The notes beneath the pieces are model-generated. The model worked only from the letters and a program-made list of their open reading frames with translations, did no database searches and was not told the DNA's origin. DNA of 64,000 bases, taken from contig NZ_CP134145.1 in assembly GCF_031583595.1 (NCBI RefSeq), forward strand, positions 2,108,001 through 2,172,000. The letters are read 5' to 3'. A program made the position numbers and the translations under genes. Positions 1 to 8,000 of this stretch are shown here, piece after piece. Source of the stretch: Thalassotalea psychrophila (GTDB lineage: Bacteria; Pseudomonadota; Gammaproteobacteria; Enterobacterales; Alteromonadaceae). The first letter of the stretch is position 1; each line of letters begins with the position of its first letter.

Positions 1-263
1 CGCTATTACCTCTTGATGAAGAAACTATTATTGCCTCGGTTAAGAAAACCGGTCGCTGTGTCGTGGTTAATGAAGCAACAAAAACCAGCGGTTTTACCTC
101 AGAGTTAACTACCGTCGTACAAGAAAACTGTTTTTATAATTTAGAAGCGCCGATTATTCGTGTAACCGGTTGGGATACGCCTTATCCGCATGCACAAGAA
201 TGGGATTATTTCCCTGGCCCAGGTCGTGTTGGTGAAGCATTAGTTAAAGTGATGGAAGGGTAA
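1..263 (+). CDS. bkdA2: 2-oxoacid dehydrogenase E1 component, beta subunit (3' end only)
   Basis: This is the C-terminal part (about 86 residues) of an alpha-ketoacid dehydrogenase E1 beta subunit; the 5' end lies outside the window and the reading frame begins at base 3. Visible family signatures are VVNEATKTSGF, which leads into the transketolase C-terminal domain, and the terminal PYPHAQEWDYFPGPGRV segment typical of branched-chain E1 beta. With E1 alpha it would decarboxylate branched-chain 2-oxoacids and acylate the lipoyl groups of E2. The E2 gene starts 4 bp downstream, so the genes are co-transcribed. Pyruvate or acetoin E1 beta is less likely given the type of E2 and E3. The substrate is inferred. 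Confidence 0.85.
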   Translation, partial: LLPLDEETIIASVKKTGRCVVVNEATKTSGFTSELTTVVQENCFYNLEAPIIRVTGWDTPYPHAQEWDYFPGPGRVGEALVKVMEG

Positions 264-267
264 AAAT

Positions 268-1983
268 ATGAGTAATTATTTAATTGAAGTACCTGACATC
301 GGTGAAGGTATTGCAGAAGTTGAAGTAGTTGAATGGAATGTTGCTATTGGTTCAACTGTTGAAGAAGATGACGTACTTTGTGTGGTTATGACCGACAAAG
401 CAACGGTTGAAATACCGTCACCTGTTGGCGGAAAAATTGAATGGCGTGCTGTTGAAGCGGGCGATATGATCGCTGTAGGCGCTGACTTTGTGAAATTACA
501 AGTTGCAGCTGATGAAAGTAATTTTGATGAAAGCGCAGAATCAGAACCAGTAGCTGAAGCCGAGCTTGTGGTAGAAGAAACGATTGAAGCTGTTACTACA
601 GAAGTTGAAGCTGCAGCACCAACACATAACTTACCAGGTAACTACTATATTGATGTTCCTGATATTGGTGAAGGTATCGCTGAAGTCGAAATTGTTGAAT
701 GGAACCTTAATATAGGTGACAGCATTGAAGAAGATGATGTGCTTTGTGTTGTTATGACCGACAAAGCAACGGTTGAAATTCCAGCACCAATTGACGGAAA
801 ACTTTTATGGCGTGCCAGCGAAGCGGGCGAGATGATTGCCGTAGGTGCAATGTTTGTACGTTTAGATGTTGGAGGTGAAGGGAATTTATCTGAACTAAAA
901 GAGCAGACAAGTGCAACTCCAGCAACAGTTCCTGCGCCTGTTAACACTGAAACACTTAAAGCAGCCGATCCAGTAAAAGAAACTATTGCTAAATCAGCGA
1001 AAGCAGCATTTGATAAACCAACGGTCAATGCTAAAAATACCTCAATATCTTCAGTGCCTGTAGCCGCGCAAAGTATAGGCGCACCACGTGCTGAAGGTGA
1101 TAAGCCCATGGCATCACCAGCCGTTCGTCAACGAGCATTAAATGCCGGCATTAATTTAAACTTTGTTCGTGGCAGTGGCCCAGCAGAGCGTATAACGCAT
1201 GATGATTTAGATGCGTTTATTGCGGGTCAATCAAATGCAATGGCGCCCATGGCTAATTTTAATGCCGGACCAACCGCTGATGAGTCTGTTGAAGAAGTTA
1301 AAGTCATTGGTTTACGTCGTAAAATTGCGGCAATCATGCAAGATACCATGCAGCGTATTCCACATTTCACTTACGTTGAAGAAATTGACGTTACCGAATT
1401 AGAAAAACTTCGCGCTAAGCTAAACAAAGAAAAAACCGCAGAGCAGCCTAAATTAACCATGTTACCTTTCTTTATGAAAGCTTTGGTTATCGCGATGAAA
1501 GAGTTCCCAGAAATGAGCGCTCGTTTTGATGATGATGACAACATTGTTTATCGTTATGGTGCAGCGCATGTTGGTATTGCCACCCAAACCGACAGTGGGT
1601 TAGTGGTACCAGTAGTACGTCATGCTGAAACGCTTGATTTATGGCAATCTGCTGATGAGGTTAAGCGTTTATCTACTGCCGCACGCAGCGGTAAAGCCAA
1701 ACGTGAAGAGCTAAGCGGCTCAACCATTACCATTACCAGTTTAGGGCCAATGGGCGGTATTGTGACCACGCCGGTTATCAACTCTCCAGAAGTTGCCATT
1801 ATTGGTATTAACAAAATGGCGAAACGTCCGGTATGGCAAGACGGTGGTTTTGTACCTCGCGACATTATGAATATTTCATCTTCATTTGATCATCGTGTAA
1901 TCGATGGCTGGGAAGCGACGTTATTCGTGCAACGTATTAAGAGCTTATTAGAAAGCCCTGCAACCTTATTTATGAAGGGATAA
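268..1983 (+). CDS. bkdB: Branched-chain alpha-keto acid dehydrogenase E2, two lipoyl domains
   Basis: Dihydrolipoyl acyltransferase (571 aa), the core of the cytoplasmic branched-chain 2-oxoacid dehydrogenase complex. Two nearly identical lipoyl domains are visible at about residues 1-80 and 125-200. Each has the VVMTDKATVEIP motif, with the lipoylated lysines at K44 and K166. Acidic, Pro/Ala-rich linkers follow, then a peripheral subunit-binding domain at about 282-318 and the catalytic domain from about 345 to the end. The active-site motif is H542-R-V-I-D546-G547. Many bacterial BkdB proteins have only one lipoyl domain, so this looks like an internal duplication. It sits between E1 beta (4-bp gap) and E3 (5-bp gap) in one operon. 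Confidence 0.93.
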   Translation: MSNYLIEVPDIGEGIAEVEVVEWNVAIGSTVEEDDVLCVVMTDKATVEIPSPVGGKIEWRAVEAGDMIAVGADFVKLQVAADESNFDESAESEPVAEAELVVEETIEAVTTEVEAAAPTHNLPGNYYIDVPDIGEGIAEVEIVEWNLNIGDSIEEDDVLCVVMTDKATVEIPAPIDGKLLWRASEAGEMIAVGAMFVRLDVGGEGNLSELKEQTSATPATVPAPVNTETLKAADPVKETIAKSAKAAFDKPTVNAKNTSISSVPVAAQSIGAPRAEGDKPMASPAVRQRALNAGINLNFVRGSGPAERITHDDLDAFIAGQSNAMAPMANFNAGPTADESVEEVKVIGLRRKIAAIMQDTMQRIPHFTYVEEIDVTELEKLRAKLNKEKTAEQPKLTMLPFFMKALVIAMKEFPEMSARFDDDDNIVYRYGAAHVGIATQTDSGLVVPVVRHAETLDLWQSADEVKRLSTAARSGKAKREELSGSTITITSLGPMGGIVTTPVINSPEVAIIGINKMAKRPVWQDGGFVPRDIMNISSSFDHRVIDGWEATLFVQRIKSLLESPATLFMKG

Positions 1984-1988
1984 AAATT

Positions 1989-3404
1989 ATGAGTTCAATT
2001 TCATGTAAAGTATTAGTGGTAGGTGCTGGCCCAGGTGGCTACGTTGCGGCAATTCGTGCTGGTCAACTTGGTTTAGACACCGTTATCGTTGAAGGCGACA
2101 GAGCCGGCGGTACGTGTTTAATACGCGGTTGTATTCCGTCAAAAGCATTAATTCATGCGGCTACTCGTTTTGAAGAAATTAATGCTCATACCGGTGCTGG
2201 TAAGCTAGGAATAACCGTATCGCAACCTGCGCAGTTAGATATGCCCAAGCTGATTGATTGGAAAGAATCGATCGTGGCACGATTAAGCGGCGGCGTTGAA
2301 AGCTTACTTAAAAAGAACAAAGTAAACCATGTTAAAGGTTGGGCAACGTTTTCTGATGCGAAAAACTGCACCGTTGAAACTGCAGACGGTCCGGTAACCA
2401 TAAAAGCTGAAAACGTTATTTTAGCGAATGGCTCAACAGCAACAGAATTGCCATTTTTACCGTACAGTGAAAATGTTATTTCGAGCACTGAAGCACTAGA
2501 ACAGCAAGAATTGCCAAATCATTTAGTGGTGATTGGAGCCGGCTATATTGGTTTAGAAATGGGGATTGCTTATCGTAAGTTAGGTGCAAAAGTGACATTT
2601 ATTGAAGGCATGGATCGCATTTTACCGCTATACGATAAAGAGTTAACCAAACCTGTTGCTGACTGGCTGAAAAAGCACGATGTCAAAATTGAATATAAAG
2701 CGCGAGCGCAAGGCGTTGTTGATCACGGTAGTGACGACGGGGCAACTTTAACCTATACCGATAAAAAGGGCATTGAACATGCTATCCACGGTGACAAAGT
2801 ATTAGTCACTGTTGGTCGTCGCCCTAACACTAAAGGCTATGGCCTTGAAAACATGTGTATTGATATGGATGGTCCATTTGTAAAAGTAGATAACCAATGT
2901 CGCACAGCAATGAAAGGTGTATGGGCAATTGGTGACTTAGTTGGCGAGCCAATGCTTGCTCATAAAGCTTCGGCACAAGGTGAAATGGTTGCTGAAATTA
3001 TCTCAGGTTTAAAACGCGAGTTTAACCCTACTGTTATTCCTGCGGTATGTTTTACTGAGCCAGAACTTGTTGGTGTAGGCTTAACGCCAGATGATGCAAG
3101 CGCACAAGGCATTAAAACCAAAGTTGGCAAATTCCCATTTGCCGCAATTGGCAAAGCACTTGCAATGGAAGCGGGCAGTGATGGCGGCTTTGTTCGTATT
3201 ACCGCCCGTGAAGATAACCATGTGGTGATTGGTATTCATGCGGTTGGTGCACACGTTGCCGAGCTTTCAAATCAATTTGCTACGGCCATTGAAATGGGGG
3301 CCCGTTTGGAAGATTTAGCCAATACCATTCACGTTCACCCAACACTGGGTGAAGCCACGATGGAAGCGGCGATGGCGTCTTTAGGTCATGCGATTCATAT
3401 TTAA
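1989..3404 (+). CDS. lpdA: Dihydrolipoamide dehydrogenase (E3)
   Basis: FAD-dependent dihydrolipoyl dehydrogenase, 471 aa, which reoxidises the lipoyl groups of E2 using NAD+. The N-terminal Rossmann motif GAGPGG is at residues 12-17. The redox-active disulfide lies in GGTCLIRGCIPSKAL (C43, C48), a second nucleotide-binding motif GAGYIGLEMG lies mid-protein, and the C-terminal HVHPTLGEA provides the His-Glu pair of the partner active site. The residues between the cysteines (LIRG rather than the common LNVG or LNIG) differ slightly from pyruvate-complex E3, in line with a branched-chain-specific E3. It is the last gene of the operon and is followed by a strong inverted repeat. Confidence 0.95.
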   Translation: MSSISCKVLVVGAGPGGYVAAIRAGQLGLDTVIVEGDRAGGTCLIRGCIPSKALIHAATRFEEINAHTGAGKLGITVSQPAQLDMPKLIDWKESIVARLSGGVESLLKKNKVNHVKGWATFSDAKNCTVETADGPVTIKAENVILANGSTATELPFLPYSENVISSTEALEQQELPNHLVVIGAGYIGLEMGIAYRKLGAKVTFIEGMDRILPLYDKELTKPVADWLKKHDVKIEYKARAQGVVDHGSDDGATLTYTDKKGIEHAIHGDKVLVTVGRRPNTKGYGLENMCIDMDGPFVKVDNQCRTAMKGVWAIGDLVGEPMLAHKASAQGEMVAEIISGLKREFNPTVIPAVCFTEPELVGVGLTPDDASAQGIKTKVGKFPFAAIGKALAMEAGSDGGFVRITAREDNHVVIGIHAVGAHVAELSNQFATAIEMGARLEDLANTIHVHPTLGEATMEAAMASLGHAIHI

Positions 3405-3422
3405 TCTTTGATTAAACAGTTA

Positions 3423-3475
3423 AAGGGGTCGTTAATATTTACTCTAACCGATAAATATTAACGACCCCTTTTAAT
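3423..3475 (+). terminator. Long perfect inverted repeat after lpdA (terminator and/or REP-like element)
   Basis: A perfect 20-bp stem (3423-3442 paired with 3453-3472) encloses a 10-nt loop and carries the GGGGTCGTTAATATTTA sequence. It lies 18 bp after the lpdA stop, and the T tract after the stem is short. It can act as a terminator for the bkd operon. The length and perfection of the stem also resemble palindromes mobilised by REP-associated transposases. Confidence 0.7.
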
Positions 3476-3552
3476 ACCTTTAAGAGGTTTGTCAGCCTAC
3501 TTAACTGTTTTATCGCCAGAAACTAATTGTTTTGATTTTATTAATGCTTTGC

Positions 3553-3918
3553 TCATTTGCTCATTTGCTCACTAGGCATCAATTCAATCACTTTGTATGA
3601 AGTTAGCATGCCAGCGGGTAAACGCATTAAATAAATGGCTTGAATAAGTTCGTTGTCGTTTGGAATGGTTACCGTGATGTAGTTTTTACCATCACCTAAA
3701 CCAAAGTAGTAGCTTAATACCTCACCACCAAGCTCTTTAAATGCTCCTTCAACAGATGATTTTCTGTCGGCAGGATTATCCATCAAATATTTCCATGCCG
3801 CGGCATTTGGTTCACCAATAAACATAAAGTGTCTTTTGTCTTGTTGCTCTGCAGATGCAGCAGTACTAAATAATCCGAGTACTGCAACATTCAACATAAT
3901 TAAAATTAATTTTTTCAT
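3553..3918 (-). CDS. Exported GYD-domain protein
   Basis: A 121-aa protein with a clear Sec signal peptide (MKKLILIMLNVAVLGLFSTAASA). The mature part resembles the GYD family of small ferredoxin-like/dimeric alpha-beta proteins, with a GGEVLSYYFGLGDGKNYITV core. It is paralogous to the protein at 32921-33346; both share FIGEPNA/VIGEPNA, GGE-x6-YYFGL, NYxxV and a QAxYLxRLP segment. It lies 61 bp downstream of the amidohydrolase on the same strand, so they probably form a two-gene transcript, with a hairpin in the junction. Function is unknown. A periplasmic location is unusual for a family mostly seen in the cytoplasm. The GYD call is by pattern recognition only. Confidence 0.7.
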   Translation of the reverse strand: MKKLILIMLNVAVLGLFSTAASAEQQDKRHFMFIGEPNAAAWKYLMDNPADRKSSVEGAFKELGGEVLSYYFGLGDGKNYITVTIPNDNELIQAIYLMRLPAGMLTSYKVIELMPSEQMSK

Positions 3919-3937
3919 TTTTAAATTCCTTAAATAC

Positions 3938-3957
3938 GAGTGATGATTTCATCACTC
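3938..3957 (-). promoter_or_regulatory. Intra-operon hairpin between amidohydrolase and GYD gene
   Basis: GAGTGATGA (3938-3946) pairs perfectly with TCATCACTC (3949-3957) in the 61-bp gap between the two genes. No long T run follows on the minus strand, so it is more likely an mRNA processing or stability element, or a weak attenuator, than a full terminator. The other hydrolase-GYD junction (33377-33399) carries an unrelated hairpin with the same stem length. Confidence 0.5.
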
Positions 3958-3979
3958 TTAGTATTAATCACCGAGGTTA

Positions 3980-5371
3980 CTACAGGGTGTTTTTATAAAT
4001 TTTGCCGTCTTTCATGATAATTTTCATACCATCGATGGCACCTTCGTCACGGTTAGGAACACTGAAAATATCAGCTTGTGCACCGATAACGCTTAAGTCT
4101 TCTAATGGATTACCGTCAACAAGTAATAAATCAGCATAGGCACCCACTTCAACAACACCAATTTTTCCTGGATACGGATTGCCTTTACCAGTTAGTGCAG
4201 CAAGCTCACCACCATAAGACGTTAATGCTTTAAGGGTATAAAAGTTGTCAAATAACTCTCCCCAGCGGAAAATTTCATAATCGCGTTGTTTACGCGTCAT
4301 GTATGGGTCTACCGTTACTACATCGACACCAAACACTGCCTTTACGCCATTGCGTTTAATAATATTTGGTAACTCTCTTGCTTCATCAAAGGCCATGTCA
4401 GCCTTATCTCGAGTTGGCGTACCTTTTGGGCCAAATACCGCTTCAACCGGAAACTTAGGACTTACCGTGCCAAATTGTGGGTTAGTCATGATGTTGTTTT
4501 TTGCCATTAACTTGGCAGTATCGTCAGTGATATAAGGGGTATGTTCAAACATTTTAAGCCCAGCTTTCATCGCACGACGCACATCTTTATCATTAAAGAC
4601 ATGAGCAGTTACGTAAGAATCCCAAGCATCAGCAGCCTCTACCGCAGCCTTTAACTCAGCTTCATTCATTTGCGTGGTAAAAAGCGGATCTTTATCTGAG
4701 AAGATACCGCCACTGATGGTTAGCTTAGTAAAGTCAGCATATTGGGCGTAGTTATTACGCGCGGCTTTTAGTACTTCATCCGCACCATCGGTATTTTTAA
4801 TGAAACCTAAGCGATTTATATTTGATACTTCAAATTGTGCTTCGCTAACATTTGAAACTAAACGCCAATCACCATGCCCGGCGGTTTGTCCGATAACAGT
4901 ACCTGCAGTGTAAATACGAGGACTGTCAACTAGGCCTGCGTCTGCTGCATTTCTAAAGCCAGCATTTAAGGTACCAAGATCTCGTATGGTGGTGTAACCA
5001 TCCATCAATATATGACGAGCAGCGCCGGCGGCCATGGCACCAACTTCTTGCCAACTACGGTTTTCAAGCGTGTTATAGCCACCTTGCATATATTGCAAGT
5101 TTAAATGAGTGTGCGATTCGATTAATCCTGGCATCAAGGTTTTACCTGTACCATCAATCAATGTTGCTGTGTCATCAACTTTCGGTAGCTCAGCAGAAAT
5201 CGATGTGATTTTATTGCCATCAACTAACACGTTTAAGTTACTATAAAGTTGATTGTCGGTGCCGTTAAAAACATTAACATTTTTGAATAGCGTTTGTGCA
5301 GCTTGTGCATTAGCTGCAATAAAGGCAGTAACAACAAGAGCCCCTAATAGTTTGATTTTCATTGCTTTCAT
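3980..5371 (-). CDS. Exported metal-dependent amidohydrolase (imidazolonepropionase-like)
   Basis: A 463-aa amidohydrolase-superfamily protein with an N-terminal signal peptide ending near AANAQA. The metal-binding pair lies in LMPGLIESHTHL (H87, H89). Later candidate ligands are in YVTAHVFND, FEHTPY and FGVDVV. The C-terminal composite beta-sandwich segment VGAYADLLLVDGNPLEDLSV is typical of the prolidase/Xaa-Pro or imidazolonepropionase-like branch. It probably hydrolyses an amide or cyclic amide in the periplasm; the substrate is unknown. It is divergent from an AraC regulator (5481-6491) and followed by a GYD protein. The start is supported by GAGG 9 nt upstream. Confidence 0.85.
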   Translation of the reverse strand: MKAMKIKLLGALVVTAFIAANAQAAQTLFKNVNVFNGTDNQLYSNLNVLVDGNKITSISAELPKVDDTATLIDGTGKTLMPGLIESHTHLNLQYMQGGYNTLENRSWQEVGAMAAGAARHILMDGYTTIRDLGTLNAGFRNAADAGLVDSPRIYTAGTVIGQTAGHGDWRLVSNVSEAQFEVSNINRLGFIKNTDGADEVLKAARNNYAQYADFTKLTISGGIFSDKDPLFTTQMNEAELKAAVEAADAWDSYVTAHVFNDKDVRRAMKAGLKMFEHTPYITDDTAKLMAKNNIMTNPQFGTVSPKFPVEAVFGPKGTPTRDKADMAFDEARELPNIIKRNGVKAVFGVDVVTVDPYMTRKQRDYEIFRWGELFDNFYTLKALTSYGGELAALTGKGNPYPGKIGVVEVGAYADLLLVDGNPLEDLSVIGAQADIFSVPNRDEGAIDGMKIIMKDGKIYKNTL

Positions 5372-5438
5372 AAGATAAAACCTCGTTATGAGTAGTAAAG
5401 ATTGATTAAATTATAAGTAAATTTTATGATGGTATTTA

Positions 5439-5457
5439 CCACTTTGGGACATTTTGG
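5439..5457 (+). promoter_or_regulatory. Operator-like motif, module A
   Basis: CCACTTTGGGACATTTTGG matches 13 of 19 positions of the motif found upstream of the D-aminoacylase (19402-19420). It lies 23 bp upstream of the GTG start of the neighbouring AraC gene and in the same orientation. It is probably a binding site for that regulator, serving both divergent genes. This is inference from comparing motifs within the window. Confidence 0.5.
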
Positions 5458-5480
5458 CGTTTTTATAGCGGAGATAGGGC

Positions 5481-6491
5481 GTGGAAAACAAAAATATATC
5501 ACTGGTTAACAAATCAGCTATATTACCTTGCTTAGAATATCTGTTACGACATAAGTTGTGCAGTCACAGTGAAATTGAACAAAGAGGTTTATCGTGGAGT
5601 GACCTGAGTAATGAAAGCGTGCAGTGGGCTCCGTCGAGGCCCTGGTGGGAACTACTGCACCAGAGTGCACATAAGCATCAGATTTATGATTTAGGCTTTA
5701 AGATGGCGTTTGAAAATAAAGCTTTTATAATGCCCTTATTGACCAGCATTACGGCAAGTAACAAATCACTTATAGATGCGCTTAATTATTTGGTCTCTCA
5801 GGTGAACTATCTGTCAACTGGCGCAATAGTATTTCTTGAAAAATCTAAGCATGGTGTTTGGTTTTTAGCGAGAAACTTTGAGCCTTATCCGCAAACCGCC
5901 CTCGACATTATTGAGCAGCATTCGTTAGGCGAGCTGTTTAAATTTTTAAAACATTATTTAGGTGATACCTGGCAACCATCGGCAATAAGAGTAAGGCATG
6001 AGGATAGTCGTAACGTTTTTAATCAATACTTTAAACACGCTTGTTTATTAGATAAAAATGCTTTTGCAGGCTTCTTTATTGACGCCAAATATCTGCCAGA
6101 AAATTATATTGTAGTTAATCAAAGTGTCGAACAAAAACTAAACACTATCTCCGATATCAGTTTTAAAGATCGCATCTTTCATATCTTATATATAAGGAAA
6201 AAGGTCTCATTGATGGTATTAACGTCCCTTGAGCAAGCATTTAATTTAACCGCAAAGCAGATCAAAAGTCGATTGAAAAAAGATGGCACATGTTTTCGTG
6301 ATGTCGCTAATGATGTTAAGTATAATTTGGCGGTATATGAATTAACTCATAGTAAACTTTCTTTAGCCCAGATTGCTGAAGATTTAGGTTATAAAAATCA
6401 GGGACACTTTACTCGTGCTTTTATCAATTGGAGTGGTGTAACCCCATCGCAATACATTAAAGAAAAAGTCGGCAAAGGGGTCAGCCATTAG
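5481..6491 (+). CDS. AraC-family activator paired with amidohydrolase
   Basis: A 336-aa transcription regulator. Residues 1 to about 215 form the ligand-binding domain of the Arabinose_bd class (WWELLHQSAHKHQIYDLGFKM region). The C-terminal AraC double helix-turn-helix includes LTAKQIKSRLKKDGTCFRDV and HFTRAFINWSGVTPSQY. The start is a GTG preceded by GGAG. It is divergent from the exported amidohydrolase at 3980-5371 with a 109-bp gap that holds an operator-like motif. It is one of seven paralogs in the window with this architecture, six of them divergent from a hydrolase gene. It probably senses a product or substrate of the adjacent enzyme; the ligand is unknown. Confidence 0.88.
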   Translation: MENKNISLVNKSAILPCLEYLLRHKLCSHSEIEQRGLSWSDLSNESVQWAPSRPWWELLHQSAHKHQIYDLGFKMAFENKAFIMPLLTSITASNKSLIDALNYLVSQVNYLSTGAIVFLEKSKHGVWFLARNFEPYPQTALDIIEQHSLGELFKFLKHYLGDTWQPSAIRVRHEDSRNVFNQYFKHACLLDKNAFAGFFIDAKYLPENYIVVNQSVEQKLNTISDISFKDRIFHILYIRKKVSLMVLTSLEQAFNLTAKQIKSRLKKDGTCFRDVANDVKYNLAVYELTHSKLSLAQIAEDLGYKNQGHFTRAFINWSGVTPSQYIKEKVGKGVSH

Positions 6492-6522
6492 TCAGTATTA
6501 TTGAATAGCTATATTCTTTAGT

Positions 6523-6553
6523 AAAAAAACGGAGCCAAATTGGCTCCATTTTT
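6523..6553. terminator. Bidirectional intrinsic terminator
   Basis: GGAGCC (6531-6536) and GGCTCC (6542-6547) form a stem around an AAATT loop, flanked by an A7 run on the left and ATTTTTG on the right. It separates the convergent AraC gene (ends 6491) and M19 gene (ends 6579) and can stop transcription from both sides. Confidence 0.85.
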
Positions 6554-6578
6554 GTTACCTAAGCACTGAAATTAATAT

Positions 6579-7826
6579 TTATTTCCAGTTAGCGGCATAA
6601 ACGCGCATTAAGTTTTCACCTAGGAAACCACGTATTTCTTGTTCATTCCAATTGTATTTATCTTCAAGAACGCGAACGATACCCCAAATATCTGCACCGG
6701 TTGCTGATTGTAAAAATGCTCCGAAACCTTTTTCTGGTGGGTAAAGATCTGGGAATGGTAAAGCTTTTACCATTAAGTCTTCCATATGGTGTACTTTATC
6801 TGAGCCATAACATGTTTTGTCTTTACCAATTAGTTTAGCTGTATAAACCACATGCTCGGCAATAGCTTCCATTGAGGCTTTGCCTTCTTTGTTCATAAAC
6901 ATACCCACACCATTGGTACAAACTACGCCACCGGTTTTACCAATCGCTAAAATAGCTTCATCAGATACATTACGACCAATGTCATAAATGCCTTGCGTAT
7001 TTGAGTGTGAAGCCATAATTGGTTTTGTTGAGTATTTAGCTGCATCGACACAAGTTTGGCTAGATGAGTGTGAACAATCAATAATAACACCTTGTTCATT
7101 CGCGTTTTTAATAAACTCTTTACCTAAGTCCGTTACGCCATTTTCTTCTGGGTTTTGACCTCCGCCAGCTAACGCATTGTCGTTGTTGTAGGTAAAGTTC
7201 ATTACTTGAATACCTTGCTGTTTTGCCCTGGCAACTTTACTCATATCTTCGATCACGAAATCAGCGCCTTGGGTGTTGTACATTGCAGCGATTTTATTTT
7301 CACTTTTGGCCTTGCGAATATCTGCAACCGAATTTACTTTTTCAATGCCCATTTGCTTTAATACTTTATCAGAGCGTTCAATGGTATCTTCCATTGAAAC
7401 ATCGTTAACGCCTGGGTAGCCAAATACAGAGCCTGAAATTAAAGTAATGTTGGCATCTTTGCTTTGTTTTAAAGCAGCGGTTAAATGCTTCTCTGCACCA
7501 CCTTGCACACCAACTAATGAAGGTAATAATGAGTTAATGACGATAGCATCCTGGTAACGGGCAATAGTTTTAACATCTTTAGCCATATCTGCTTCAGTGC
7601 GGTCTGAGCCACTCATTTGGGCAACAATTTTGGCACGCTTTTTATAATCTTCTGTGGTTTTACCACGCGGGTTCCATAATTTATTGTTTATATCTGTATC
7701 TGAAACAAAACCTGCTGCTGAGTTCCAGCCGCCTTCAACGTGTTCATGTTTATGACCAATGTTGTGCGCCATAGCAGCGGTAGAAAGGATTGTTGTAATA
7801 GTGATTGCGATAATTTTGCGTTTCAT
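6579..7826 (-). CDS. Exported M19 (membrane dipeptidase-like) protein, paralog 1
   Basis: A 415-aa protein with a signal peptide (cut near AAMA), a His-rich mature N-terminus (HNIGHKHEH) and an M19 barrel. Conserved M19 elements are DCSHSS (H253), MASHSN (H274), GRNVSDE, YGSD (D343) and GENLMRV near the end. Two canonical elements are absent. The HxD metal pair (expected as IDGHND) reads INSLLP at 97-102, and the bridging Glu is Gln186 (YNTQGADF). A roughly 60-residue N-terminal extension with LWNPRGKT precedes the barrel and recurs in the paralogs. It is divergent from AraC at 8001. The family is secure; the dipeptidase activity usually assigned to it is doubtful because of the lost ligands. 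Confidence 0.85.
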   Translation of the reverse strand: MKRKIIAITITTILSTAAMAHNIGHKHEHVEGGWNSAAGFVSDTDINNKLWNPRGKTTEDYKKRAKIVAQMSGSDRTEADMAKDVKTIARYQDAIVINSLLPSLVGVQGGAEKHLTAALKQSKDANITLISGSVFGYPGVNDVSMEDTIERSDKVLKQMGIEKVNSVADIRKAKSENKIAAMYNTQGADFVIEDMSKVARAKQQGIQVMNFTYNNDNALAGGGQNPEENGVTDLGKEFIKNANEQGVIIDCSHSSSQTCVDAAKYSTKPIMASHSNTQGIYDIGRNVSDEAILAIGKTGGVVCTNGVGMFMNKEGKASMEAIAEHVVYTAKLIGKDKTCYGSDKVHHMEDLMVKALPFPDLYPPEKGFGAFLQSATGADIWGIVRVLEDKYNWNEQEIRGFLGENLMRVYAANWK

Positions 7827-7942
7827 AAATGTTCAACCTTATATTTAAACTTAAGTAATAACTTAATATTTTTGTTAAGAGTGTTAACAATTGCTGTGTG
7901 TATCAATTGACTAAATAGTAACAACTGGATAATAATAAAAAG

Positions 7943-7962
7943 ACCATTTTTAGACATTTAAC
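7943..7962 (+). promoter_or_regulatory. Operator-like motif, module B
   Basis: ACCATTTTTAGACATTTAAC lies 38 bp before the AraC start, in the same orientation as the motif in the other modules. It keeps the left CCAT and the C-x-TTT part, but it is among the weaker matches. Confidence 0.4.
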
Positions 7963-8000
7963 AGTTGTTTACATCTCTGTTACAAACCGGGTATTAAACG

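Noticed and set aside
645..1109. Long minus-strand open frame inside bkdB
   Set aside because: It lies wholly opposite the lipoyl/linker coding region and has no family resemblance; a shadow of the real gene.
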